This document shows, in pieces, positions 46,949 through 54,990 of a DNA stretch of 64,000 nt; position 1 is the stretch's first letter, and each line of letters starts with the position of its first letter. The DNA lies in the NCBI GenBank assembly GCA_002708905.1, contig PAPM01000034.1:124001-188000 (forward strand), written 5' to 3'. The notes under the pieces are model-generated. The model had not been told where the DNA came from, ran no database searches, and worked only from the letters and a program-made list of their open reading frames with translations. This DNA comes from Pseudomonadales bacterium (lineage in GTDB: Bacteria > Pseudomonadota > Gammaproteobacteria > Pseudomonadales > Ketobacteraceae). Both the position numbers and the translations under genes were made by a program.

Positions 46949-48550
46949 ATGAAAATGACAGGAATCACTACAGGGGTTTGGGGGGCATTGCTGGTATTCT
47001 GCGTGAACACCTATGCAGAAACCGTTGATCAGCAAAGCTATCTTAATGTCAGCGAGCAGCAAACCGTACAAACCACCCATGTGTGGCCGGATGGAGCCCA
47101 TTACCAAGGTGAGTGGGCAAAAAATCAGCCTCATGGCCTGGGCAACCTCACCTACGCCAACGGCGCGCAATATTGGGGCCGTGTCTACCAAGGGCGACGC
47201 CAGGGCCAGGGTGTAATGAAATACGCCAATGGTGACGAGTACGAGGGTCACTGGCATAAAGACCAACCCCAGGGTAAAGGCGTTATGCGCTACGTCTCGG
47301 GCTCAGTATACGAAGGTGATTTCAAAGACGGGCAGCAACACGGCCATGGCAAGCAAACCAACCTGGACGGTACCTACTATGAAGGCAGCTGGTCCCAGGG
47401 CAAATCCCACGGCTATGGCAAGCTGACCTTTATCTCCGGTGGGGTTTACGAGGGCTCCTTCGAGGATGGCAGGCCACACGGCAAAGGCCATTACTACTAC
47501 CCCAATGGTGACGTCTATTCCGGTGAGTGGCGCAATGGAAATCAAGACGGCAAAGGCCGCATCGAGTACAGCACCGGTGGCTACTATGAAGGGGAATTCA
47601 CTGAGGGTATGCGTCATGGCCAGGGCACGCTGGTATTCGCAATGGGCAACCAATACAGCGGACCGTTCAAGCACAATGAAGCCCACGGCGAAGGTTCCTG
47701 TAGCCAAGCCGGCAATAGCTATCCCTGCCGTTATCGTCACAACAAGCTGGTAAAATCTATCACCAGGAACACGGCAGCTGTCGCAACTACAGCAGTGGGA
47801 GCCACCCTGGCTGTGGCAGCAAAGGCTCCGCCAGCAGCCAAACCAACACAAACCGTCAAAGCCGAAGCTAAACCCAAGCCCGAGCCAAAAATAGCCAAGG
47901 TTGATCCGGTTAAACCAGCACCCAAAGCCGAGGCCGTTGCCAAACCCAAGTCGGCACCCAAACCTGTGGTCAAGCCCTTCGTACCGGATACGGTTGTAGC
48001 CACAAAGACTCAACCTGCTCCCACTAAATCAACGGGCCCGGCAGCAGCACAAAAATACGCTGCTGCAACCATGTCTATCCCGGACTCAAAGCAAACCTTC
48101 AGCCAAACCCTGGAGCAGGAAAAGCAGAAGCTGAAGCATTTAACGGTTGCCGACTTACGTCAGGATCGCAGTGATATCTATTTCAGTGAAAACTGGGAAG
48201 CCAAGGACCTGATGGCCATCCCGGAACGGGCCTGGTGGCAGAAGCGGGCCTCGTTATTTGCGGATGCCATGCATTTTGTATCCGTACATGGCGACACGGA
48301 GATTCGCATGATCATCAGTGATTACAAAGGGCCAGGCACCTACCGCATCAAGGAAGCCGCCGTGACCTCAAAAACGGGCAACCTGGATGCCGAACAATTG
48401 AAGTCCGGGGAGATCGTTGTGGAATCGGATGATGGGAAATGGATCAGCGGATCTTTCCAGTTTGAAGTGAGTGATGGCAATGGGCACCAACTGGCCTTTA
48501 ATCATGGCGCCTTCCGCTTGAGCAGTAAAGAAGACTTGCCCCGCTTCTGA
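46949..48550 (+). CDS. Secreted MORN-repeat protein with proline/alanine linker and C-terminal domain
   Basis: A 533-residue protein. A signal peptide ends near NTYA-ET. Residues ~50-265 contain nine MORN repeats of ~23 residues (pattern Y-x-G-x-W/F-x-x-G-x-x-H-G-x-G: YEGDFKDGQQHGHGK, YSGEWRNGNQDGKGR and others). A ~100-residue A/P/K linker (PKPEPKIAKVDPVKP) could span the periplasm or peptidoglycan. The last ~150 residues (WEAKDLMAIPERAWWQKRASLFADAMHF onward) form an unassigned beta-rich domain. MORN repeats bind lipid or protein surfaces; the partner is unknown. A terminator follows at 48562. Confidence 0.85.
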   Translation: MKMTGITTGVWGALLVFCVNTYAETVDQQSYLNVSEQQTVQTTHVWPDGAHYQGEWAKNQPHGLGNLTYANGAQYWGRVYQGRRQGQGVMKYANGDEYEGHWHKDQPQGKGVMRYVSGSVYEGDFKDGQQHGHGKQTNLDGTYYEGSWSQGKSHGYGKLTFISGGVYEGSFEDGRPHGKGHYYYPNGDVYSGEWRNGNQDGKGRIEYSTGGYYEGEFTEGMRHGQGTLVFAMGNQYSGPFKHNEAHGEGSCSQAGNSYPCRYRHNKLVKSITRNTAAVATTAVGATLAVAAKAPPAAKPTQTVKAEAKPKPEPKIAKVDPVKPAPKAEAVAKPKSAPKPVVKPFVPDTVVATKTQPAPTKSTGPAAAQKYAAATMSIPDSKQTFSQTLEQEKQKLKHLTVADLRQDRSDIYFSENWEAKDLMAIPERAWWQKRASLFADAMHFVSVHGDTEIRMIISDYKGPGTYRIKEAAVTSKTGNLDAEQLKSGEIVVESDDGKWISGSFQFEVSDGNGHQLAFNHGAFRLSSKEDLPRF

Positions 48551-48561
48551 GCTGCATGAAA

Positions 48562-48590
48562 AAAGCCGCATCCCATGGGACGCGGCTTCT
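48562..48590. terminator. Intrinsic terminator between MORN and fatty acyl-CoA reductase genes
   Basis: AAGCCGCATCCC/GGGACGCGGCTT, one mismatch, with an A-run to the left serving the minus-strand reductase transcript and TTCTT to the right. Confidence 0.8.
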
Positions 48591-48626
48591 TATGACTCTC
48601 AGTCCAGCTTACATCTTATCAATGCA

Positions 48627-50618
48627 TTACCAATGCACGCCCCGCATCAGGTAAGCGAACGCCATCTGCTCCGGTGACACCACTGGTGCAGACTCATCAC
48701 CATCACTCTTGCCTTTGGCCGCCGCTGAATCCGGGAACATACGGAATCCGGTATTGATAACGATTTCCGCAAACTTCGGTGCCACCGCATGCACTACCTG
48801 GCCGAAAACACCCAGCTTGGTGGCAATACGCTTGCTACGGGAGATCACCGCTTCCGCCACCATATCGGCCGCCTCTTCCGGACTGATCGTCGGCACGTTG
48901 TCATAGATTTTGGTGGGCGCAATCATGGGTGTGCGCACCAACGGCATGTTGATGGTGGTGAAGTGCACGTTGCAATCAGAAAATTCCGATGCCGCACAGC
49001 GGGAGAACGCATCCAGCGCGGACTTTGATGCCACATAGGCACTGAAACGTGCCGGCATGGTCAGCGTACCGATGGAGGAAATATTAATGATATGCCCGCT
49101 GCGGTTCTTCTCCATGACCGGCAGGAAGTTCATGATCAAGCGCAGGGAGCCGAAGTAGTTCAGCTGCATGGTCCGCTCAAAGTCATGGAAACGGTCATAG
49201 GACAGATTGATAGAACGGCGAATGGAGCGACCGGCGTTGTTCACCAGAATGTCCACCCGACCAAAATCCGCCAACACCTGTTGGGCAAAACGATCGCAAT
49301 CTTCCATGCTGGCAATGTCCACGCTGTAGGCGTACACCTTGCCACCCTTCTCCTCGATTTCCTGCTTGGCTTTATCCAGCTTGGTGGGCTTGCGGGCTGC
49401 CATAATAACGATGGCACCCGCCTCCGCCAGCTTTATCGCCGTAGCTTTCCCGATACCGGAAGAGGCTCCGGTGACCACCACCACTTTGTCGGCCACGCGA
49501 CCTTCCAGGGAGCGATCGATAAACAGATCCGGATCCAGATTGCGTTCCCAATAATCCCACAAGCGCCAGGAGTACGTATCCAGCTTGGGACAACTGATGC
49601 CGGAACCTTCCAGCGCCGCACGGGCATCCCGGTTATCGAACTTGGTGTAGTAACGGGTGAACTTCAACAGAGTATGGGGGATACCCAAATCTTCCAGCAC
49701 CGTACTGGTAATACGGCGCACCGGCGGCAGCGTACCCAATGTTTTACGCAGGAACGGTGGCATAAAACTGAACATGCGCGTATCCACTCGCATATTCATT
49801 TGCGGCGCATGACCGGCGCGGGCAAAGATATTAATCACTTCACCGATTTTGTAGTGGTTCTCGTCAGTAAGGTGGAAACACTTACCATCCAGACCATCCT
49901 GATGGGCCAGGTAATCCATGGCATCCGCCACATAATCCACCGGCACCATATTGAAACGACCGCCTTCAATTCCCACCATAGGCATCCAGGGCGGCAACAG
50001 TTGACGCAGTTTCTTGATCAGGGTGAAGAAATAATAGGGTCCATCGATCTTATCGATTTCACCGGTCTTGGAGTGCCCCACCACCATAGAAGGACGGTAT
50101 ATGCGGAACGGCACTTTACACTGCTTACGTACCAGGCCTTCCGACTCATGCTTGGTACGCAGATAGGGATCATCCAGCTTCTCTGCTTCTTCAAACATAT
50201 CTTCACGGAAAATGCCCGGATACATTCCGGCCGCGGCTATGGAGCTCATATGATGAAAACGGCCGGCCTTTAACGCTTCCGCCGCGCCCATTGCATTACG
50301 TGTGCCTTCCACGTTCGCCATGATCTGCTCAGACTCACCGGCCTCGAAATCATAGACCGCCGCCAGGTGGAAGAAGTGATTGATCTGCCCTCGCAGTTTA
50401 TCCAGGTCCGCATCGCTCAAGCCCAGCCTGGGCTGTGTTAAATCACCTACCACAGGAACGACGCGACCATCAAGGTCGCCCACTTTCTTGCGTAAGGTTT
50501 CCACTTTCTCAAGTGATGCTTCGCGGCAAAGGATGTAAATCGTTCCTTCCCGTTTCAGCAGGTTTTCCACCAGATAACGACCAATAAAGCCAGTGGCGCC
50601 AGTTACAAAATAAGCCAT
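48627..50618 (-). CDS. Two-domain fatty acyl-CoA reductase (alcohol-forming)
   Basis: A 663-residue fusion closely resembling the Marinobacter bifunctional fatty acyl-CoA reductase (Maqu_2507 type) in length and throughout the chain as I recall it. The N-terminal extended SDR domain has TGATGFIG (6-13) and Y152xxxK156; a linker runs ~340-375; the C-terminal classical SDR has TGASSGIG (383-390) and Y528xxxK532, like Acr1-type reductases. Together they reduce acyl-CoA to aldehyde and then alcohol with NADPH. The alcohol is a substrate of the wax ester synthase encoded 107 bases upstream on the same strand, so the two genes form a wax-ester module. Confidence 0.9.
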   Translation of the reverse strand: MAYFVTGATGFIGRYLVENLLKREGTIYILCREASLEKVETLRKKVGDLDGRVVPVVGDLTQPRLGLSDADLDKLRGQINHFFHLAAVYDFEAGESEQIMANVEGTRNAMGAAEALKAGRFHHMSSIAAAGMYPGIFREDMFEEAEKLDDPYLRTKHESEGLVRKQCKVPFRIYRPSMVVGHSKTGEIDKIDGPYYFFTLIKKLRQLLPPWMPMVGIEGGRFNMVPVDYVADAMDYLAHQDGLDGKCFHLTDENHYKIGEVINIFARAGHAPQMNMRVDTRMFSFMPPFLRKTLGTLPPVRRITSTVLEDLGIPHTLLKFTRYYTKFDNRDARAALEGSGISCPKLDTYSWRLWDYWERNLDPDLFIDRSLEGRVADKVVVVTGASSGIGKATAIKLAEAGAIVIMAARKPTKLDKAKQEIEEKGGKVYAYSVDIASMEDCDRFAQQVLADFGRVDILVNNAGRSIRRSINLSYDRFHDFERTMQLNYFGSLRLIMNFLPVMEKNRSGHIINISSIGTLTMPARFSAYVASKSALDAFSRCAASEFSDCNVHFTTINMPLVRTPMIAPTKIYDNVPTISPEEAADMVAEAVISRSKRIATKLGVFGQVVHAVAPKFAEIVINTGFRMFPDSAAAKGKSDGDESAPVVSPEQMAFAYLMRGVHW

Positions 50619-50632
50619 ATCCTATACCTCAT
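50603..50632 (-). CDS. Possible nine-codon leader ORF overlapping the reductase start
   Basis: ATG 50632 opens a nine-codon frame ending at TAA 50603-50605, overlapping the reductase start at 50618 by 16 bases in another frame. It is preceded by AAGGGAATATT, nearly the same context as the wax ester synthase start. It may couple translation or be a relic of a duplicated start region. Confidence 0.3.
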   Translation of the reverse strand: MRYRIWLIL

Positions 50633-50636
50633 AATA

Positions 50637-50659
50637 TTCCCTTAGCCCGCCAGGCTAAG
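50637..50659 (-). promoter_or_regulatory. Reductase leader: hairpin and repeat shared with the wax ester synthase leader
   Basis: CTTAGCC/GGCTAAG (50641-50659, five-base loop) lies in the gap between the wax ester synthase and reductase genes. The plus-strand 12-mer TTCCCTTAGCCC at 50637-50648 recurs exactly at 52106-52117 before the wax ester synthase. In mRNA sense it reads GGGCTAAGGGAA and includes the likely ribosome site. Confidence 0.5.
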
Positions 50660-50725
50660 CATTTCCCAAAAGTAAAAACAACAATCAAAATCTCAATACA
50701 AAAGTCGCACTACAAAAAAACGTGG

Positions 50726-52099
50726 CTAGCAAGCCTTGGAGAGTTCCTCGGAGTACGCAGGTGCTCCCAACACCTCCGCCTGGATCGATTTGAACTCATC
50801 CATATAATCGTCAATCATCGCCTGGGGATCGGGCACCAGCGCCGCGTCCGCCACAAAGCCGAATTCCACCTTGTTGTCATAGCTCAGAATGCTCACCCCA
50901 ATTCCGATCCCGCCGGACTGAGGTACCCAAAACATGGGCTTCGACAACTTCTTGCCTTTCAAAATCACGGGTTCCGCAGGGCCCGGCACATTTGTCATGA
51001 CCGCTGACGCCTTGCTGGAGAAAAACTTCAGCGCCCAGCGTTCCACTGCGGAAGGGAAATAACCCAGCATGCCCAAAATGTTGTAACTCATTTGCGCCTG
51101 CATACCATTCTTCAGCTTTTTCATGTTTCGCTGCACAGCCTGGATGCGACCTTTCACGCTGGCTTCGCCTACCGGCAATTCCAGATAGACCAGGCCGAAA
51201 CGATTGCCCAGCTCCAACGCTTCGTCCAACGGCCTCAGGTTCACCGGAATGGTGGCACGAACACACACGCCTTCCACCGGCTCACCAATACGCTCCAGAT
51301 AACGACGCAGACTGCCGGCCACACACCCCAAGATCACATCATTGATAGTGCAGCCCATGGCCTTGCCTACCTGCTTCACATCTTCCACCGGCAAAGAAGG
51401 CGCCCAGCCCACTTCTTTATTGGGCGACAGTTCACGCTTATAAGCGGTTTTGGAATCAGGCCGACATAGAGAAACGCGCAACGCTTCAAACAACCAGGCG
51501 GCACCAAAACCCAGATAGAACACACAGCTGGACAGGAAAAAAACCATCTGATGCGCCAGGGCATCGGACTTTGGCTTACGCTCCGACAATTTGAAACGGG
51601 CTGCAGGGGAACTGTGCAGCACCGAATTGTCGGCTATGGAATCCAGCACCGAGATCAGCGCAATGCCATCGGCATAACTGTGGTGCACCCGCACCAGCAC
51701 GGCGCTTCCGGATTTGAAATTGGAGATAAAATGAAAACGCCAGAGGGGCTTGTCCGCTTCCAGGGGTTGCGGGATCATGGTGCTGACCAGGCGCCGCAAT
51801 TCCATTTCTGGATCACCCTTACCTTCCAGCGCGAGTGACGTCAGGTGGTAGTCCATATCGACACCGGACATTTCCTCCCAGAAATACACACCCCTTTCGC
51901 TACGGGCCCGCTCACGAAAGCGTTTATGTTGAGCCAGAAGGCGCTCTTCCAGCAGTGCTTTGAACTCATCCTGAGTCATCGGCTCATCAAAGAACAGCAG
52001 GCCGTTAATCACCATCAGATTCTCATTGGAATCCATGCGTAACCAGGCCGTGTCCACGTTGGTCATCGGCTCGCGAGACAACTGTTTGAAAGTCCTCAT
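50726..52099 (-). CDS. Wax ester synthase / diacylglycerol acyltransferase
   Basis: A 457-residue WS/DGAT-family protein. The active-site motif is H139-H-S-Y-A-D-G145 in VRVHHSYADGIAL; PLW at 118-120 and NDVILGCVAGSLRRYL are further family blocks. It esterifies fatty alcohols (or diacylglycerol) with acyl-CoA to form storage wax esters or triacylglycerol at the inner membrane. ATG 52099 follows AAGGGAA. The alcohol-forming reductase is downstream, and the promoter side faces fabR across a 350-base region with two FabR-like operators. Several WS/DGAT paralogues are usual per genome. Confidence 0.95.
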   Translation of the reverse strand: MRTFKQLSREPMTNVDTAWLRMDSNENLMVINGLLFFDEPMTQDEFKALLEERLLAQHKRFRERARSERGVYFWEEMSGVDMDYHLTSLALEGKGDPEMELRRLVSTMIPQPLEADKPLWRFHFISNFKSGSAVLVRVHHSYADGIALISVLDSIADNSVLHSSPAARFKLSERKPKSDALAHQMVFFLSSCVFYLGFGAAWLFEALRVSLCRPDSKTAYKRELSPNKEVGWAPSLPVEDVKQVGKAMGCTINDVILGCVAGSLRRYLERIGEPVEGVCVRATIPVNLRPLDEALELGNRFGLVYLELPVGEASVKGRIQAVQRNMKKLKNGMQAQMSYNILGMLGYFPSAVERWALKFFSSKASAVMTNVPGPAEPVILKGKKLSKPMFWVPQSGGIGIGVSILSYDNKVEFGFVADAALVPDPQAMIDDYMDEFKSIQAEVLGAPAYSEELSKAC

Positions 52100-52121
52100 A
52101 ATTTATTCCCTTAGCCCACTC

Positions 52122-52140
52122 AGGCCATGGGTCATGGCCT
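52122..52140 (-). promoter_or_regulatory. Hairpin in the wax ester synthase leader
   Basis: AGGCCATG/CATGGCCT with a three-base loop, about five bases upstream of the shared 12-mer that holds the ribosome site. It may affect translation or mRNA stability. Confidence 0.4.
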
Positions 52141-52169
52141 TGGGGTATACAAAAAGCGATGCATATTTC

Positions 52170-52187
52170 AGCAAACAAGTGTTTGCC
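52170..52187 (-). promoter_or_regulatory. FabR/DesT-like operator 1, wax ester synthase promoter
   Basis: AGCAAACAAGTGTTTGCC: 14 central bases CAAACAAGTGTTTG are symmetric except the middle pair. It resembles known FabR and DesT operators (AGyrwACAnnTGTtygCT type, from memory). In the minus direction it overlaps a promoter candidate, TTGCTG then 17 bases then TGTATA. A bound repressor would block transcription of the wax genes. Confidence 0.6.
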
Positions 52188-52307
52188 AATATACTCCGTT
52201 TTATATAAAACGCAACTGCTGAATGGCCACAGATGCCAGTATTTTGGCTAATTCAGCCGCTTTAAACCCAACAATCAGACAATCAGCAATTAGTATTTTG
52301 CTTTTTG

Positions 52308-52325
52308 AGCAAACACTTGTACACT
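52308..52325 (+). promoter_or_regulatory. FabR/DesT-like operator 2, fabR promoter
   Basis: AGCAAACACTTGTACACT shares AGCAAACA and the ACAnnTGT core with operator 1. It overlaps the -10 of a plus-strand promoter candidate, TTGCTT at 52298-52303 and TACACT at 52320-52325 with 16 bases between. This suggests autoregulation of fabR. Confidence 0.6.
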
Positions 52326-52449
52326 TAATCGATTGTTTGAAGATGATGGCAGCGACTGTTCCGACCAACTCCCCACCACGGAACCCCTTAATTATGGCGC
52401 ACTTCAGGCAAGCCGCCTTACTTATTAGCTGATAATTCAGAAGGGAATA

Positions 52450-53100
52450 ATGACTGGTACTCTGACCCGAGCAGAACAAAAACAACAGACCCGTAACAAC
52501 ATTATGGCGGCTGCGCTTAAAAAGATGAGCGACGACAAAGGCTTCTCCAGCCTGGGCTTGCGTGAAGTCACCAAGGAAGCGGGCATCGCCCCTGCCTCTT
52601 TCTACCGTCATTTTGCGAATATGGAAGAACTGGGACTGGCTTTGGTGTCAGAAGCCGAGGAAGCCCTGCAGGCCATTTTGCAGGACGCAAAGGCTTTGGA
52701 GGAAAAGGGCGAAGATATTGTCGAAAGCAGCGTGCAGGTTTGCATGGAACATTTTCGGGAAAACGGTGCGTTATTCCGGGTACTGGCGCGTGAGGCCACC
52801 GGCAACTCGCCTTTAATTCGCCGGGCGATTCAGCGCTGCCTGATGACCCTGAACCATCAATTGGCGGAAATCATCGAGCTGGAGATGCGGCGCCGACATC
52901 GCAAGATCACCAACCCACTCTACATGGCCGAAGCCATTTCGACATTGGTGTTTAATCTGGGTATCGCCAGCGCGGATCTACCCTATGCGAAACAGAAAGA
53001 AGTGGAAAAACGCCTGGCGCACCATATCCGGATTATTTACTGGGGCGCCGAGGCCATGGCGAATTCGCAGCATCTTTCCCGCAATCTGATGCTGTCGTAA
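52450..53100 (+). CDS. fabR: TetR-family regulator, FabR/DesT type
   Basis: A 216-residue protein. An N-terminal helix-turn-helix at ~35-60 (LREVTKEAGIAPASFYRHFANMEELGLALV) has the family's A-P-A-S-F-Y-R-H-F recognition helix. The ligand domain includes FRVLAREATGNSPLIRRAI and YMAEAISTLVFNLGIA, as in FabR. FabR and DesT sense the saturated/unsaturated acyl-CoA or acyl-ACP balance and control unsaturated fatty acid genes. Here it is divergent from the wax ester synthase, with an operator-like site at each promoter. Start ATG 52450 after AAGGGAATA. Confidence 0.85.
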   Translation: MTGTLTRAEQKQQTRNNIMAAALKKMSDDKGFSSLGLREVTKEAGIAPASFYRHFANMEELGLALVSEAEEALQAILQDAKALEEKGEDIVESSVQVCMEHFRENGALFRVLAREATGNSPLIRRAIQRCLMTLNHQLAEIIELEMRRRHRKITNPLYMAEAISTLVFNLGIASADLPYAKQKEVEKRLAHHIRIIYWGAEAMANSQHLSRNLMLS

Positions 53101-53108
53101 CCCCTCCT

Positions 53109-53723
53109 CTACTTTACGGCAACACCCGCAATAATAGGTGCCATCAACGGTGGCACTTTAGGATGCTCAAAATTCTTGATGCTTTCATAGCGAAACCCGA
53201 CACTCTCAAATAGCTGGCGGGTGTCCCGAGTGATCTCACAGCCACAGGCCAGTTTGCGCCACACCGGATTCACTCTTTTTTGCCAGGTATGAACCTTGGG
53301 CCGCGCCGAGGCCACATGCTCATAAAAAACCAACTTACCACCGGGCTTTAACACCCTGCGCATTTCCGCTGCCGCCAACTCCGGATCAGGAATAGTACAG
53401 AAAACCAGGCACGCCACCACACTATCGAATGAATCATCTTCAAACGGCAAATCCCGGGCGTCGCCCACCTGCAACTTGACCGGAAAATCGTGGGCCGCCT
53501 TCTGCACCATAAGATGCGCCTTTTCCAACATCGCTGCCACCGGTTCGATGCCGACCACCTCTGTCACTCCAGGCGAGTAATACCCCAGATTGGCGCCAGT
53601 CCCGGCACCAATTTCAAGCACCCGGCCCTCTGCGCTGCCAATCAGTTCCGCAATCTCACGCCGAAATACACGGGTGGCATACTCCATAAAAAACGGAAAA
53701 ATCTTATCTTCGTAAAAACTCAT
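53109..53723 (-). CDS. Class I SAM-dependent methyltransferase (UbiE/COQ5-like)
   Basis: 204 residues from ATG 53723; the frame is open to 53795, but MSFYEDKIFPFFMEYATR is the natural N-terminus. Motif I is VLEIGAGTGANLGYY, and DARDLPFEDDSFDSVVACLVFCTIPDPELAAAEMRRVLKPGGKLVFYEH carries motifs II-III of the Methyltransf_11 family. Homologues include phospholipid and small-molecule methyltransferases; the substrate is unknown. Convergent with fabR with 8 bases between stops. Confidence 0.85.
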   Translation of the reverse strand: MSFYEDKIFPFFMEYATRVFRREIAELIGSAEGRVLEIGAGTGANLGYYSPGVTEVVGIEPVAAMLEKAHLMVQKAAHDFPVKLQVGDARDLPFEDDSFDSVVACLVFCTIPDPELAAAEMRRVLKPGGKLVFYEHVASARPKVHTWQKRVNPVWRKLACGCEITRDTRQLFESVGFRYESIKNFEHPKVPPLMAPIIAGVAVK

Positions 53724-53746
53724 ATCCCAGAATCTCCGCACAGATG

Positions 53747-53769
53747 AAAACCGGGAGCCTTGCTCCCGG
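53747..53769 (-). terminator. Intrinsic terminator of the EamA exporter gene
   Basis: CCGGGAGC/GCTCCCGG with a three-base loop; on the minus strand TTTT follows. It separates the exporter from the methyltransferase gene. Confidence 0.85.
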
Positions 53770-53795
53770 CCACACCAGTGTACTACAAAAATCAC

Positions 53796-54695
53796 TCAAA
53801 CCTGTGGGCGCCTTACTGCCAGCCCTACTCGGCTCAGCAAGAGATCCCCCCAATAAAACAGCAACAGGCAGGTAAAGATCATTGCTGTTCCGATCAGCAG
53901 GTTTTCCGTCACCACCTCACCATTCAAAAACACGCCAAGACTGATGGCCAACACCGGTGTAATCATGGTGATCAGGGCCACCGAGCTTGCCGCTGTGTGC
54001 TTAAGAATGTAGAAATAACAGAAGAAGCCGATGAATGAACCAAACAGTGTCAGATACAAAATGGCGGCTATTGCTTTTGGTTCCGGCGCAGTCACTTCCA
54101 TGCCGAAAATTAAACCGGCAACAAGATACAAAGGTGCTGCCAGGGTCAACGCACCAACGGTTTGCGCCAGCGGATGCAAATCTGTGCTGTGACGCTTAAT
54201 CAATACGCCACTAAGTGAAAAACACAACATACCAACACCCACCAACGCAAAACCTGTGTAGCTGCTCTCGGTTACCGTCATGTCCTGACTGAAAATCACC
54301 AGCAACCCGCACAGCCCGGAGCTCACCGCCAACCACTTGGCCAATGAAAAAGGGGGCTCATCCAACAGGAAACGTGCAAGCACCGCCGACGCCACCGGAG
54401 ACAATCCGAACAGCACCGAGATCATGCCGCTGGTAATAAACTTTGCGCCGATATACACACACATCAGGCCAAAGAAAACGCCGATGTTGGAGATCCAGTA
54501 AATTTTCACCGCCTGCCGGTGCCATGGCACCTTCACCTTAAGTATCCGCACCGCAATCCATCCTATGATAGCGGCCAAAAACATGCGGCTAAACGCACCT
54601 GCAAGGGGGGATAACCCCTCAGAACTCCATTGCACACCCAAAGGTGTCGTTGCCCAAACCAAGATTACTGCAAGATAAGCAGCTGGCACTGACAT
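53796..54695 (-). CDS. EamA/DMT-family membrane exporter
   Basis: A 299-residue protein with ten predicted helices in two EamA halves. The first half includes FSRMFLAAIIGWIAVRIL and GMISVLFGLSPVASAVLARFLLDE; the second has LTLFGSFIGFFCYFYILKHTAASSVALITMITPVLAISLGVFLNGE. The family exports amino acids, metabolites or drugs; the substrate cannot be read. Start ATG 54695 after AGGAGGAAAGAGGAG. The ~290-base leader between its promoter and start contains a leader ORF and an attenuator, so its expression probably depends on a signal read by a translating ribosome. Confidence 0.9.
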   Translation of the reverse strand: MSVPAAYLAVILVWATTPLGVQWSSEGLSPLAGAFSRMFLAAIIGWIAVRILKVKVPWHRQAVKIYWISNIGVFFGLMCVYIGAKFITSGMISVLFGLSPVASAVLARFLLDEPPFSLAKWLAVSSGLCGLLVIFSQDMTVTESSYTGFALVGVGMLCFSLSGVLIKRHSTDLHPLAQTVGALTLAAPLYLVAGLIFGMEVTAPEPKAIAAILYLTLFGSFIGFFCYFYILKHTAASSVALITMITPVLAISLGVFLNGEVVTENLLIGTAMIFTCLLLFYWGDLLLSRVGLAVRRPQV

Positions 54696-54764
54696 GACAG
54701 GTTCACTCCTCTTTCCTCCTCATTGAAATCGCTTTGTTACAGGAACCCAACAGCCAGAAACGCA

Positions 54765-54799
54765 AAAAGGCCGCAGGTTCTGGAACGCTGCGGCCTTTT
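54765..54799 (-). terminator. Attenuator terminator in the EamA leader
   Basis: In RNA sense AAAAGGCCGCAG pairs with CTGCGGCCTTTT across CGTTCCAGAAC, followed by a U-run, 70 bases before the exporter start. The 5' arm plus loop (54781-54793) can instead pair with 54838-54851 at the end of the leader ORF. Confidence 0.88.
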
Positions 54800-54829
54800 A
54801 AAAACCAGGGTTTAAATGTTAAAAATCCA

Positions 54830-54946
54830 TCACCCTCCCGCAGCCGTTCCACCGATACGCCACATACGGACGCACACAGCAAAGCGTTTAGGCGTTGCTG
54901 CGTGAGCAAAGTGACGAATGTTGGAAGCTGCGGTTTGAATATTCAT
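54830..54946 (-). CDS. Leader peptide ORF (38 aa) of the EamA exporter
   Basis: ATG 54946 to TGA 54830-54832, too short for normal gene calling. Residues 1-12 begin MNIQTAASNIRH; residues 18-22 are TPKRF, the C-terminal part holds VRMWRIGG (26-33) and the end is TAAGG. It is basic and has no run of one amino acid. A hairpin (CAGCAA...TTGCTG, 54877-54900) lies inside it, and the last codons (54838-54851) form the antiterminator strand. The ribosome site is weak. Translation to the stop would cover that strand and favour termination; stalling earlier would favour read-through. Confidence 0.6.
   Translation of the reverse strand: MNIQTAASNIRHFAHAATPKRFAVCVRMWRIGGTAAGG
54838..54851 (-). promoter_or_regulatory. 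Antiterminator strand overlapping the end of the leader ORF
   Basis: In RNA sense TGGAACGGCTGCGG, complementary to CCGCAGCGTTCCA (54781-54793) over 13 pairs with one bulged G. Pairing would disrupt the terminator at 54765-54799. Confidence 0.65.
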
Positions 54947-54990
54947 TTCAATTACTGTATTTACACTGAATCATGTATTAGATGGAATAC

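Noticed and set aside
49092-50273. 393-codon open frame on the plus strand
   Set aside because: It lies wholly antisense to the fatty acyl-CoA reductase, whose motifs are complete; the frame is a codon-bias shadow rich in His and Arg.
54703-54909. 68-codon minus-strand frame through the attenuator
   Set aside because: It reads through the terminator hairpin, starts at TTG without a ribosome site and conflicts with the 38-codon leader ORF that explains the alternative pairing.
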